Assembly (NCBI GenBank): GCA_020631735.1
Contig: CM036223.1
Location: forward strand, 54,798,456 to 54,862,455
DNA from: Saccharum officinarum
Taxonomy: Eukaryota; Streptophyta; Magnoliopsida; Poales; Poaceae
Length of the DNA: 64,000 nt
Reading direction: 5' to 3'
Each line of letters opens with the position of its first letter. The stretch's first letter is position 1. Of the stretch, positions 11,342 through 24,700 are shown piece after piece. The position numbers were made by a program, and so were the translations under genes. A model generated the notes under the pieces. That model was given only the letters and a program-made list of their open reading frames with translations. It was not told the origin of the DNA and searched no databases.

Positions 11342-14300
11342 ATGGCTCAAGTTGTGTTCAACCATGTCGGGGGCAAGCCTCCATTCTTTGATGGTGTCAC
11401 ATCTTTTGATCATTGGAAAAGAAAGATGAAGTAATATCTTGGCTCTATTCATGAGAACATTTGGAAGGTGACACACCATGATTATGCTATCATTGATCCC
11501 GATAACCTCACCAACAATGATCGCATCAACAACCAATGTAACACTATGACTCTCAATACTCTCTACAATGGGATTGATGCAAAGGTCTTTGAGCAAATCA
11601 AGGATCTTGAGATGGCAAGTGAAGTGTGGACAAGATTAGAGGAAACATATGAGGGCACTTCAACGGTAAAGAGTGACAAGCTCTATATGCTCAAGGATAA
11701 GTTTGCAAGCTTCAAGATGAAGGATGATGAGTCTATACCGGAGATGTTCTATAGGCTATAAGTTATTGTCAATGATCTTAAGAGCCTAGGAGAAGATGTC
11801 AAGAACAAGGACTTCTCACATAAGTTCTTGATGAACTTACCTAAGAAGTTTGCTATATTGAGGAAGATGGTCCAAAGAGAGGGTTTGGACAAGGTGACTC
11901 CAAACCAAGTGCTTGGAGATGTCATGACCGATGCTCAATATGATGATGATAAAGATGAAGATGAGAAGGAGATCAAGGTCAAGCAAGAGAAGACCACCGC
12001 ATTCAAGGCTTCTTCTTCCAAGGGCAAGAGCAAGGTTGTTGTTGATGATGATCCATTTGATGATGAGATCATGGCCCTTCTAGTGCAAAAGATGGGTCGG
12101 TTCATGAATAAGAGAGGCTATGGTGCAAGAAAGAGAAGGGACTTTATGAAGGTAAAGGAGGTGCTTTGCTACAATTGCAATAGCTCCGACCATGTAGTGG
12201 CAAAGTGCCCCTATGAAGACAAAAGATATCATGATGGGGAGTTGAAGCTCAAGAAGAACAAGAAGGATAAGAAAGAGAATGAGAAGAAAGCAAAGAAGAG
12301 CTTCACATTCAACAAGAAGAAGAAGGGTGGTGGTTATGTAGTCACTTGGGATAGTGACAACTCCGATAGTGATGATGATGCAAGCTCTAGTGATGATGAA
12401 AGGACCACTCAGCGAGCCATTGCAAACATCGCCCTCTCTAACAAGCCATCCATCTTTGACACTACATCAATATGCCTTATGGCCAAGCCTACCAAGGTAA
12501 AATATAATGATAGTGATGATGATTCTTGTGCTAGTGATGGTTGTAGGAGTGATGATGAGGAGGATGAGGACTACTCCAAGGATGATCTATTGGGCATAAT
12601 AGATCAAATGAGCAAGGGCTACAAGAGGACCACCAAGAAATACAAAATCTTGGAACAAGAGCTCATTGCTAAGAGCAATGAAAATGATGCCTTGATGGAG
12701 GAGCTTGTTGCTTTTAAAAACAGTAAGGAGTGCAAAGGAATTGAACAAGAGCTCAAAGCTCTTAGGAAATCCTTTGATGAGCTAGAGGCCTCTCGTGAGT
12801 GTCTAAAGGAAGACCACGAGGACCTTGAAGTTGCTCACACTAGGCTTAAGGAAGCCCACTCCACTCTACTTGAGCTCATCAAGGAAAAGGACCTTAAGTT
12901 GGAGAAGTTCATGAAGGAAGCTAAGGAGGAGCAAGTGATTGTCACTTGTGATATTAGACTAACATGTGATATTATTGATGATTCTTTATTTGTTAGTCCT
13001 ACTAATGCTTCATGTAGCTCATCATCATCCACCACAACCAACTCTACCTCTACTACTAGTGATTCATCACTTGTGGTTGAGACTCTCAAGAGAGAGGTGG
13101 ATGATCTCACCCGCGCATTAGGCAACGCCTATGGTGGGGATGCCCGCTTGCTAAAATTCTTGGATAGTCAAAGGTTCTCTCTTAACAAAGAGGGTTTGGG
13201 CTATACTCCCAAGAAGGGCAAGGCGACCTTTGCTACTCTAAAGCCTCGCTTTGTGAAGGACAATGATCGTTATTGCAATAGATGCAAGCAAGTTGGGCAT
13301 CTAGAGATTAACTGCAACAAAATGAACAAGAACAAGAAAAATGCTAATGTACCTTACATTCCTTTCGATTCTTGTTATGTGCTTACCAAGGGTGAGAAAG
13401 GTGTGCATGCTAAGTTTGTTGGTACACCAATTGTGGGCCCAAAGAAGAAGGTCATTTGGGTACCAAAGAGCTTAGTGACTAACCTCCAAGGACCCAAGCA
13501 AGTATGGGTACCTAAAAGACATTAAATTATTTTGTAGGTAAATTACAAGGCCGGAGGAAGGCATTGGGTGCTTGATAGTGGGTGCTCTCAACATATGACC
13601 AGTGATTCAAGAATGTTCAACTCTCTCAAGTCAAATGATAGTGGCATTGATAGTATCACATTTGGTGACAATAGCAAGGATGATGTAAAGGCTCTTGGAA
13701 GGATTACAATCTCAAATGATCATAGCATTTCTAATGTGCTACTAGTTGAAAAGCTCAATTTCAACTTGTTGTCGGTTGCTTAATTGTGTGATCTTAGCTT
13801 CAAGTGCATATTTAGTGTTGATGATGTGGAGATAGTTAGTGTTGATGGCTCTAACTTGATCTTCAAAGGCTTTAGATATGAGAATCTATACTTGGTTGAT
13901 TTCAATGCTAGTGACACTCAACTTTTAACATGCTTGCTCACCAAATCAAGTATGGGTTGGTTATGGCATAGAAAACTTGGTCATGTTGGCATGAAGCAAT
14001 TGAACAAGTTAGTGAAGCATGACTTAGTTAGAGGCTTGAAGGATGCCACATTTGAGAAAGATAAGCTATGTAGTGCATGTCAAGCCGGAAAGCAAGTAGG
14101 CAACACTCATCCATTGAATAGCATTATGAGTACTTCCAAGGCATTTGAGTTGTTGCACATGGATCTATTTGGGCCAACTACATACACAAGCATTAGTGGC
14201 AACAAGTATGGCTTTGTGATTGTGGATGATTTCACTAGATACACATGGGTATTCTTTCTTAGGGACAAAAGTGATGTATTTGATATATTCAAGAAGTTCA

Positions 14301-16741
14301 TCAAGAGAGTGCAAAATGAGTTTGAAACCACAATCAAGAAAGTGAGAAGTGACAATGGAAGTGAGTTTAGAAACACAAGAATTGATGAGCTATGTGATGA
14401 GCTTAGAATCAAACATTAATTCTCGGCCAAGTATACACCTCAATCAAATGGCTTAATTGAGAGGAAGAATAGAACCTTAATTGACATGGCAAGATCAGTG
14501 TTGAATGAATATAATGTGAGTCATTCATTTTGGGCCAAAGCAATCAACACGGCTTGCTTCTATAGCAACCGCCTCTATTGCCACAAGTTTCTAGAGAAGA
14601 CACCATATGAGATCTTAAATGGAAGAAAGCCTAACATTGCATACTTTCGGGTATTTGGTTGCAAATGCTACATCCTAAAGAAGGGCACTAGATTGAGCAA
14701 GTTTGAGAAGAAATGTGATGAAGGATTCTTACTTGGTTACTCAACTACTAGCAAAGCTTATAGAGTTTGGAATTTGGCTAGTGGTCAACTTGAAGAAGTG
14801 CATGATGTTGAGTTTGATGAAACCAATGGTTCTCAAGATGAAGAAGATAACTTGGATGATGTGAGAGGAACTCAATTGACTAATGCTATGAAAGAAATGG
14901 ATATTGGTGATATTAGGCCAAAGCAAGTGATTGATGTGGATGACAACAAAGATCAAGTGCTCCAAAGTCTAATTACACAAGCTAGTACATCATCTCAAGT
15001 GCAACAAGATCAACAAGTGGCTAGTTCATCATCTCCAACTCATGATCAACATCAATATCCAAGCAATCAAGTCCAAGTGCTTCAACCAACTAACATTGTA
15101 AGAGATCATCCATTGGATTCCATCATTGGTGACATACAAAGGGGAGTTCAAACTAGATCAAGATTGACATCTTTTTGTGCTCACTCTTCTTTTGTGTCAA
15201 TGGAAGAACCCAAAGACATTAATAGAGCATTGAGAGATCCAGATTAGGTAAATGCAATGCATGAAGAGCTCAACAACTTCAAGAGAAATGAAGTATGGGA
15301 ACTAGTTGAGAGGCCTAAGGATCACAATGTCATTGGAACAAGATGGGTCTTTCGCAACAAGCAAGATCAAGATGGGATAGTAGTAAGGAACAAAGCAAGA
15401 CTAGTGGCTCAAGGTTACACACAAATAGAGAGTCTTGACTTTGGTGAAACTTATGCCCCGGTTGCAAGATTAGAAGCAATTAGGTTCTTACTTGCCTATG
15501 CTTGTGCTCACAATATCAAGCTATATCAAATGGATGTGAAGAGTGCATTTCTCAATGGGTACATCCAAGAGGAGGTGTATGTGGAGCAACCTCCCGGTTT
15601 TGAAGATGACAAGAAACTCAATCATGTATACAAATTGAGAAAAGCTTTGTATGGATTGAAGCAAGCACCTAGAGTATGGTATGAAAGATTGAGGGACTTC
15701 TTGCTATCCAAAGGATTTGTCATGGGAAAAGTGGATACTACTCTCTTCACCAAGAAGATTGGGAAAGACTTGTTTGTGTTGCAAATATATGTTGATAATA
15801 TCATATTTGGTTCAACCAATCAAGATTATTGTGATGAGTTTGGGAAAATGATGGCAAAGGAATTTGAAATGTCAATGGTTGGTGAACTTAGTTTCTTTCT
15901 TGGACTTCAAATCAAACAAATGAAGGAAGGAATATTTGTAAGCCAAACCAAGTACATCAAAGATATGCTCAAGAAGTTTGGCATGGAAGATACAAAGAGT
16001 ATTACAACCCCAATGGGCACTAGTGGAAGTTTAGATAATGACAAGAGTGGCAACATGGTGGATCAAAAGCTATATAGATCGATGATTGGTAGTCTACTCT
16101 ATGTGACGGCATCAAGGCCCGATGTAATGTTTAGTGTATGCATGTGTGCAAGATTTCAAGCCTCACCAAGAGAAAGTCATTTGAAGGCAACAAAGAGAAT
16201 TTTGAGGTATTTGAAGCATACACAAGATGTTGGATTATGGTATCCCAAAGGTGCAAGCTTTGAGCTAGTTGGATATTCGGATTCCGACTATGCCGGTGAC
16301 AAAGTGGAGAGAAAGAGTACTTCCGGGACTTGTCAATTGTTGGGAAGATCACTTGTCTCATGGTCATCCAAGAAGCAAAATAGTATTGCACTATCTACCG
16401 CCGAGGCCGAATACATCACCGCGGGTAGTTGTTGTGCACAAATCTTGTGGATGAAGGCAACATTGAAGGATTTTGGAATCAATTTTAAGAATGTGCCATT
16501 GCTATGTGACAATAAAAGTGCCGTGAAGCTAACCAACAATCCGGTTCAACATCAAAGAACAAAGCATATTGATGTTCGCCATCACTTTATTAGAGATCAT
16601 CAACAAAAGGGTGACATTGCCATTGAAAGTGTGTGCACCGAAGATCAATTAGCCGATCTATTCACCAAGCCACTTGATGAGAAGAGATTTCACAAGCTAA
16701 AGAATGAGTTGAACATACTTGATTTCTTCAACATGAGATGA
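11342..16741 (+). pseudogene. Decayed gag-pol of a Sirevirus (Ty1/copia) retrotransposon
   Basis: One reading frame runs 5,400 bases with no frameshift but with seven in-frame stops (11432, 11759, 13523, 13535, 13781, 14417, 15245). Gag carries two CCHC zinc knuckles (CYNCNSSDHVVAKC near 12169 and CNRCKQVGHLEINC near 13276) around a long acidic, coiled-coil-like stretch. Protease shows DSGCSQHM (13568). Integrase shows the HRKLGH...CSAC zinc site, HMDLFGP, RSDNGSEF and NGLIERKN. Reverse transcriptase starts near 15257, and its YVDD box reads YVDN (near 15789), which removes a catalytic aspartate. RNase H shows the [10 protein letters not shown] and CDNKSAV motifs. The copy cannot make an active polymerase. 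The TAA and TAG stops fit C-to-T or G-to-A changes. Confidence 0.93.
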
Positions 16742-17870
16742 TGCACCTCCATGATATGACATGCCTCTCCTTCGAGCCCCAAGGTATAATTGGTTGACAT
16801 GTCATACATTCTATGCTAAGGACTTGTTTAGTGCATCTAGTCATAATTTACATGTTCTAGGCTCATTCATGAAAATCAAATGAATTTGAAGTTTATATGG
16901 TGCCACTATTGTTTCCTTGTTTTGTATGATCTAGTGGTAGCATATAACCTGTTTAAGTAGCTTGTGATCCTAAGTGTTTAATCTAGAAAACTTGTCTAAA
17001 TATTTGCTTCAATATGGTGCATGATAACCCTTCTAGTGAGGTGTGAAGAAGCTTGCCCTTGGATCAAACCGAAGCACTTTATTTATACAAGCAATCTAGG
17101 TTGAATCACAAACTTGATCCTCACCCCATATTTCAACATGATAATCTATCTAAAGTTTGCTCCTTGTGGTCAATTGGTGCCAAAGGGGGAGAAAATATTG
17201 TTCACAAAGATAGAACTCAAAGGGGGAGAAGCACAAAGGGGAGAATTGATAAAAGAAGGGGATCAACTAAAATTTTGAGCACACAAGTAGGGGGAGCAAG
17301 CTCTTAAACATGAATGTTGCATTTCCATGTGCACTTCATATGTATGATGCATAGTTATGCATTTCGTTTTCTCCGATACATTGCTTGTGTGGTGACTTGC
17401 TAGTATAATTTGAATGATGCGTTGAGGTACTAGCATGAATAGGAAGTAGTTAGATTTTTCTTGCTTCATATTTTTCAAAGTGGTACTAGAGCCTTGCTTA
17501 TAATGTTGATCTCACGAGGTTTCTAGTTATGTTTGTGTTTTTACAAGTGGTATCTAACTACACAAGGTGCTAAGATGGTGTTTATCGCTACTCCGATGGT
17601 ATCACGCTTCAAAGGTCTATAATCTTAAACACTTAGCACCTATTGGTAGTCAATGCTCCTAATCTTTCCTATCTAACATGTATGCTTCCAAAATCCAAAC
17701 ATATAGCATACATGTAGGGGGAGCCATTGCTATCAATTTGAATTCATGATCACATGTCTATAATTCTTACACATGGTAATATACTTGGACAATGTGACAT
17801 GGGTTCAATCAAAATTTTATCATAACATCTTTGTGAAAGGGTTGTCACCAATTACCAACAAGGGGGAGAT
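16742..17870 (+). other. Sirevirus 3' non-coding region with several polypurine tracts
   Basis: Between the pol stop and the 3' LTR lies about 1.1 kb without a conserved frame. AAGGGGGAGA-like tracts recur at about 17186, 17220, 17237, 17289, 17716 and 17861; the last one abuts the 3' LTR and should be the functional second-strand primer. Repeated polypurine tracts upstream of the 3' LTR are a known hallmark of the Sirevirus lineage, which supports the lineage call. Confidence 0.75.
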
Positions 17871-20800
17871 TGAAAGTCCTATGTTTGGTGTTGGTAATTA
17901 GTGACAATGCCTAAGTACTAATTCTATGCCTAAGTTGTATGTAGCATATGAGGATTAGTACATTCCAAGGTTGGTGGCAAGATGGACATGGTGATCATGA
18001 TGGCCACACTTGGATTTGGGCACAACCCTACGTGATCAAGGCAAAGGTATATGCTTAAGGGTTGTGTTTTAGTAACCAAGACACCTAGTGGGTGTGGTTA
18101 CATTATAGGATAGATAGCCGTACTATAAAGAGGGGAATGACGCGGCTATTGAACTCCTAAGTGCCTCTAGGTGTGCATTTCATAATTATATGCATTTGGA
18201 TAGAACTAATAACACCTCGAAAAATGATTGTGAAAATGCTAACACACTCACACATGATGAAGATCACTTGGTGGTGTTAGCACGTTTGTGAAGGCGATGG
18301 AGTTTGAGCGGTAGAGAGGGTTTGGGGTCCTCTCTCCCTCCCGTTGAGCTTGCGAGGCGGGATTCATGCGTTTTCGAGGAGTTGAAATGACTATTTTCCA
18401 CTACGCCAAAAGTCCGGAAAAGAAACGGAGGCGAACGGAGGTCACAGAGGTGACCGGACGCTAAATCGGACGCGGTCTTTGCATGACCGGACGTGTCCGG
18501 TCAGTGTTCAGTCTCTGCGCGGTTTTTAGTTTGATGATCGGACGCGCAGTGCGTCCGGTCACTGACGATCGAACGCGTCCGGTCGTTTAGGGAGCTTACT
18601 AGACTCTAACCGGACGCTGGCACTGTCATGTCCGGTCATTTTCTTCAGCGCGTCCGGTCCCTGTTTCGTTGAGCGCTGCTCAGGCGACCAGCGCGTCCAG
18701 TCACTCACGGGACCAGCGCGTCCGGTCATTTCCAGCGCGTCCGGTCTGCGCGATGAGCGCGTCCGGTCGTTGCTTCGCAGTTAGCCGTTGGACGACCGAC
18801 GCGTCCGGTCAGTTGGACCAGCGCGTCCGGTCAGTGCTTCGTAATTTAGCCATTGTGCGACCGGCGCGTCCGGTCAGTTGGACCAGCGCGTTGAAAGTCC
18901 CTAGTTTGGTTTTGGCTAATTGATGAAACCTAGGACTAACCTTTGTATCTAAGTGGATGTTTTAGATAAAGGTAGTCATTGAATATGAGACATGACATTG
19001 ACTCATATGACCAAGATGGTGAAGACCAAGATGAGGCTTGGCTCGATGGACCGGTTGTGAGGGTGAAGGGCAAGTCGAGGCTTCGAAGCGAGGGACCATG
19101 CGATGGTGAAGCTTGAGCAAGACTTGGCGCCGACGGACCAATGCAACGGTGAAGAGCAAGTGAAGTCAAGGTCGATGGATCGAGACGGTCATGTGATAAT
19201 ATGAAGTGGATCATATCATTTGGAGAAACAAAATGGGCTCAAGGCAAAGGTATAACCATAGGGCCATTTTGTTTTACACTCAAGACACCATAGAGGGTGT
19301 GAGTGGTTTAGGATCGATAGCCGAACTATTAAGAGGGGAAGTCTTATCGGTTATTCGATGCACGGGTGCCACTAGGTGAATTCATGAAGTGCATTGCATG
19401 TAGGGCCTAGTGAGCTAATTGGAAAACCTTTGAAAATGATTGAGAAAAAGCTAACACACAAGCACATGGAGATGTACACTTGATGGTGTTGGCACATTTG
19501 CAAAGGTGGCGTTGGTCGCGCTGTGGTTTGCGGGTAGAGAGGGGTTTGGGTTCCTCTCTCCCTCCCGCCGAGCGTGCGAGCGCGGGATTCAGGCGATTTC
19601 GGGGAAATGAAATGCCTATTTTCCACTACGCCGAAAGTTGGAAAAGAAACGGAAGCGAACGGGGTCACTGAGGTGACCGGACGCTGCACCGGACGCGGTC
19701 ATGGTATGACCGGACGCGTCCGGTCAGTACAGCGCGGTTTCAGGCGCGCGGGCTAGGGTTTGCAACCGGCGCGTCCGGTCACTCGCGGGACCGGCGCGTC
19801 CGGTCAGTCGCCCAGAGGGAACTGCGGTTCACGAGGATGATCGGACGCGAGGCGCGTCCGGTCACACATGATCGGACGCGTCCGATCGTTGAAGGAGCTT
19901 ACTGGACTCACACCGGACGCGGGCACTGTCGCGTCCGGTCGTTGCGAGGAGCGCGTCCGGTCGTTGTTTCGCGGGCGCGGGTGCTGTGCGGATCGGCGCG
20001 TCCGGTCGTTCGACAGGCGCGTCCGGTCATCGGGACCGGCGCGTCCGGTCGTTGCGACCAGCGCGTCCGGTCATTGCTTCGCGCGCGCGGTGCTGAGCGA
20101 CCGGCGCGTCCGGTCTGTTGAGAGGCGCGTCCGGTCATGGGTTTTGACCGTTGGCGCAGTAACCGTTGGAGGACCGGACGCGGTTGAGCGCGTCCGGTCA
20201 GTTTCGACCGGCGCGTCCGGTCGTCCCGAAAAAACGGTCAGTGGAGTTGCAACGGCTCTATTTGGATGGGAGACTTATAAATACTCGTTGGCCGGCCCTT
20301 GGGGAAGGAACTAGTGATTTCTAACATTCTTGTACATCCTTTGAGCTAGAGCATCTCCTCCCACTCATCTCTCTTGAGTGATTGCAAATCATAAGTGAGA
20401 TTGAGTAATCCCAAAGTGCATTGCATAGCTTGAGGGCATCTAGTGGCACTTGTGGGTGGTTTAGCCGGTGGATTTCTTGTTACTCTTGGAGAGTACCGCT
20501 CCTAGCCGGCTTGGAGATTGTTGGAGGCGTTGGCAAGAGAAGGTGATTGTTCTTGGCCACCTCCGGTTGTTTGTAAGAGGTTCTTGTGCTTTCCTCGGCG
20601 GGACGCCAAAAGCAACTCTATTGGATTGCGCGTGTCATTGAGTTACCTCACTTGAGAGTGGAGTCTTGCGGTGCCTTGCGGGGCGTGCCTTGAGGGGCAA
20701 GTGACTTGAGGGTCACACCGAGGAACCATCTAAGTGTTGGTCGACACAACCGGTGACGTAGCTTGTCGGTGCACAAGTGAACACCGGGTGAACAAAAATA

Positions 20801-21758
20801 TTGTGTCTCTTGTCTCCCGGTGATTGGTCTACATATTGTGTTGTTGTCAATATTAATTGATTATATATCATCTTGGTGATTGGCAACATCTTCACTCCAC
20901 CGTCGGTATAAGATTCACAATCCTATCTCTTGCACTTATCTTTACTAGATTATCTTGTGTTGCTCTAGTAGTAGCTTGGCTAGTAGTGTTGTTAGCTTGT
21001 TCTCTAGTGTAAAATTAGTGACATAGCTCTTGTGTGAACTAGAGATCATAATCTACTAGACTTGTGGATAGGAGGCTTGCATCACAACCTTTGGCTAAGC
21101 AAAACTCGCTTTACGCCGTTTGTTATTCTAACAAGTTTGCTTAGTGGTGCTTGTAGAATTTTTATAGGCTATTCACCCCCCCTCTAGCCATCTAGGACCT
21201 TACACGCGTCCGGTCAGCACGATTTCGGCTGTTTAAGTTTCTAACGGCTCTATTCGAAGGGGTACGTCTATAAATACTCATTGGTCGGCTGAAGGCTCTC
21301 TCTCACAAACATTTGACATACTTGTGAGCACTTTGAGCTAAGCAACTCCCCTTCCACTTATCTCTCTTGCTTCTTTGCATATTCGAAGTGAGATTGAGTG
21401 ATCCAAGTGCATTTGCATTGTGAGATAGCATCTAGTTCGCACTTGGTGGTAGATTTGCTGCGGGATTCTTGTTTCTCTTGGTGGTTGCCGCCACCTAGAC
21501 GGTTTGGAGCAGCTTGGAGGCGTTGGCAAGAGTTGATGATTGTTCTTAGTCACCTCCGGTGATTGTGAGGGGTTTGTGCCTACCTCGGCGAAGCGCCAAA
21601 GGCAACATTAGTAAATTGCTTCGTGTCATTGCAACCTTTTGCCATTTGGTAGGTTCTTGTGGCGCCTTTTGAGAGGCTCGGTGTGTGACCGATTAGCCAC
21701 CGAACCACGTGGTGAAGAGGGACACAATGGGGACTAGCGTGCCGACAAGCACGTGAAC
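17871..21758 (+). repeat. 3' LTR of the Sirevirus, split and truncated
   Basis: It starts TGAAAGTCCTATGTTTG at 17871, directly after the polypurine tract, and follows the 5' LTR to 18891. A foreign solo LTR (18892-21204) interrupts it, and it resumes at 21205 (or 21210 after the duplication). It stops at 21758, at the point equivalent to 10873 of the 5' LTR; the last roughly 414 bases and the expected target duplication are missing. One extra copy of the CGCGTCCGGT unit is present around 18727-18750 relative to the 5' LTR. Confidence 0.87.
18892..21204 (+). mobile_element. Solo LTR of a second Sirevirus-like family
   Basis: The 2,313-bp unit starts TGAAAGTCCCTAGTTTGG and ends CTAGGACCTTACA. 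The 5-bp CGCGT is duplicated exactly on both sides (18887-18891 and 21205-21209), which defines the insertion. No internal region is present, so it is a solo LTR left by LTR-LTR recombination. It carries its own field of GCGTCCGGTC motifs (about 19680-20225) and a TATAAATACTCG box near 20276. It landed inside the same motif of the host LTR. Confidence 0.9.
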
Positions 21759-24700
21759 TGTAACATCCCAGATGTTAAAAAGCAGTTAAAACTTGATTAA
21801 GTATGGATCATGCATACATCAAGGCATAAGATGCATTTCATGTTGCATAAGCAATGTTTCATATATCAGGTCTCTGTTGCATAGTGATGTTTCATGTGTT
21901 GCTTGGTAGTGTTTCATATGTTGCAATAGAATGTTTCATGTTTTATATACGTGTTTTACATGTTTCAATAGTGATGTGATATGTTATTTTTATTAGTATG
22001 CTTAATACATTAATAATGCCATGTTTCTTATCACATGAAATAATGTTTTATTAGTGTTAAATAATTAATCATGTTTAGTTAAAAAGAATAATCAATTGAA
22101 TTCAAAACCCTCAATTTCAAAACCATGTTTTACCCCTTTTGAAATAATTCAAAATCTAAGTAAAATTTGGGAAAAAGTTTAAACCAAGTTTGTAGAACTT
22201 TTCAAGGGCTACAACTTTGGTGTTTTGAGTTTTCAAAGTTTTAGTGTAAAATGTGGAGCAATTTTGAAAATAAACAAATTTCAGTTTTGACTCATTTTTG
22301 TCCCCAAACTAAGATTTCAAAATGGAGGAAGAATTTGAAAAAGTTTTGAACAGCAAAGTTGTAGGTCTGGTCAAGATATACAACTTTGATGTTTGGAGAT
22401 TTTGAAGTTTCAATATAAAATCAAAAGTAATTTCTAAATTACCAAATCTGAAAAATGTGTCCCCTTTTGAATTTAAACTCAAATTTCAAAATCCAGTGAG
22501 AATTTGGAACAGTGTTCAATACAAAACTTGTAGAGCTTGAAATTCTGAAGATTTCATACATTGGAAGTTTTTCAAGTTATTACATGAATTTGAAAGTAAT
22601 TTGAAAAACCAGTTTAAATTTCAGAGTTTCGGGGGGAGCTACAGTGCAACGCCAATCACCGACGGCCACCGGCCGGTATGGGCACCGGCGAGACGCCGGA
22701 CGGCTTCGGCCAGCTTCCAGGCGCGCCCAGAATCGCCAGCGCGACAATGTAGCAGTGCCGCTCTGTAGTCGCGACCGCCTGCTATAAATACCAAACGTTC
22801 ACCGTGACCTTGTTCGTTTTCGCCACCGCCGCCACCGCAGCTCCGCCGCTCGCCGCTGCCGCCACCAAGCCGTCTCTAGCCACGCCAACTGCACCACTAG
22901 CTCCGCCTCGGCCTTGCGCATCTTGTGGACCACTTGCATTCACCGTTTTCGCACCCGAGCTCCCGCACCGCCTGTTCCCGTGCTCAACTCCGGCGACTGC
23001 CCGCCATCCTCGCCTTCCCGTGGCCAGACCACTCCAGCCGCTCCCCATCGCCACCGAGAGCTTCACTGCAACCGCGGTGAGCCACTGATGCTTCCTGACC
23101 CTCCAATTTAGTCTCTACCGCTTTGTAGGCGCCGGCGTGCTGCTCCCGTGACCACTGTGCCGCCATCGCCGTCGCTCGCTAGTTGCTAGAGCTCGAGCCA
23201 GGGTGTTTAGTAGCAAAACGGAGTCGTGGGGTGGTGTAGAAGGTGTTGGTAGAGTCGGTTTGTCAACCGAGGCACCGGTCACCGGCCGGCCACCGTGGGA
23301 GAGCGAGTGAGCGCGCGGGAGAGTGAGAGGGAGACAGAGGTGAGGGATGACAGGCGGGACCGCGCTGTCAGAGAGAGAGGGAGAGGCAGACGCGTGCGGG
23401 CGGGGCAGGCCGCTGCTGGGCCACGCGGCTGGGCCGAGCGCGGGTGCGGGCGAAGGCGCGGGCGAGCGGGCCAACCAGCTGGGCCGGACCGCGGGAGAAA
23501 AAGAAAATCGGCCCGAGTTCGGTTTTTGTTTTTCTTTTTCAAAATTTTGAATAGTGATACTATTTGTTTATTTCATTAAAAAATTGTGTAGAGTTCCAAA
23601 ATTTCTAAAAAAAATTGTGTAAGCTTCTCAATGTGCAAACTATCTAGGAAAAATGTTAAACCCTAAATTTGATTACTTTGTGCAGTAGATTTAATTAGTT
23701 CCAATAAAGATTAAATGCAACTTCCATGAATTTTAATAATTAATTTATTAATCTAAAAATGATGAAATTTATTGTGACACTGTTTTAAGTCATTCTTAAT
23801 ATATAGAAAAAGTTTGAGCTTGTTTAGGTAAAGTTTGATCAACTATTAATTATGCCCTAATTAATTAAATAGTAATTAAATGTTAAATCAATAACTTTAA
23901 GTGTTGTGTGCTCTTTTGGGATTGAGTGATGACCTTGGGTCATTAACATGTAATGACCCTTGGCACTTTAATTAATTGCTTAAGTTATGATTGACTTGTT
24001 AACTAGGATTTGTTAATGATAGTTAGTGTCATTAACTTAGGTCTTTAGTAGTTAATAACTTATTTATGTTACTATTTAGTGGTCTTGTGGTAAGATTACT
24101 TGTTATTAGATGCAACCTCTTGGGTAAAAACAAAGTTATGGTTAGTTAACCTTTAAATTAACCTTGTTAGCTTGCAACTATACCGCGAAGTAAAGTTGTA
24201 CTCAAGTAGATAACTGATGTTTATCCTTTCTAAATGTCTCTTGTATGCTATGCCTTATTCATCATCATGCGTCATGCATCATGGCATGCATTCCATCATA
24301 TTAAATCTCGCATCATTTGTATACGTGTAGTGCATACGAGAGTGTTTTGGATCATGTCGATCAAGCTTCGGAGAAGGTGATACACTCGAGGTGTTGGTGT
24401 CAAACTTGACTTCTACGAGAACTAACCACCGCTGCAACGCAGGCAAGCCCCGGTGCATTTAAACCCTACCTTGAATTTTACAAATGTTTTATTATTTATA
24501 TTATGATTTACTGCATTAAGTAATTAGGAGTTGAGTGATAACCTAATTGCTGCATTATCATCCTTGATTATTGTGATATCAACCTTGATACCTGTTTTAC
24601 AGAAAATACGTAGTATGCTTCGCTATGCTTAGAAGTTAAGCTTTTAAATGCAATGTTTATATAGCCATGACGGCATATTGAATGAATATTGAAATATGAG

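Noticed and set aside
19837..20314. Arg/Pro/Ser-rich frames in the solo LTR (also 9935-10189 and 27411-27731)
   Set aside because: They are translations of the GCGTCCGGTC motif field in LTR DNA and have no domain.
22782..23579. Ala/Pro-rich and Arg-rich frames in the gypsy-like LTR
   Set aside because: They sit just downstream of the LTR promoter-like box in GC-rich DNA on both strands and show no gag or pol motif.
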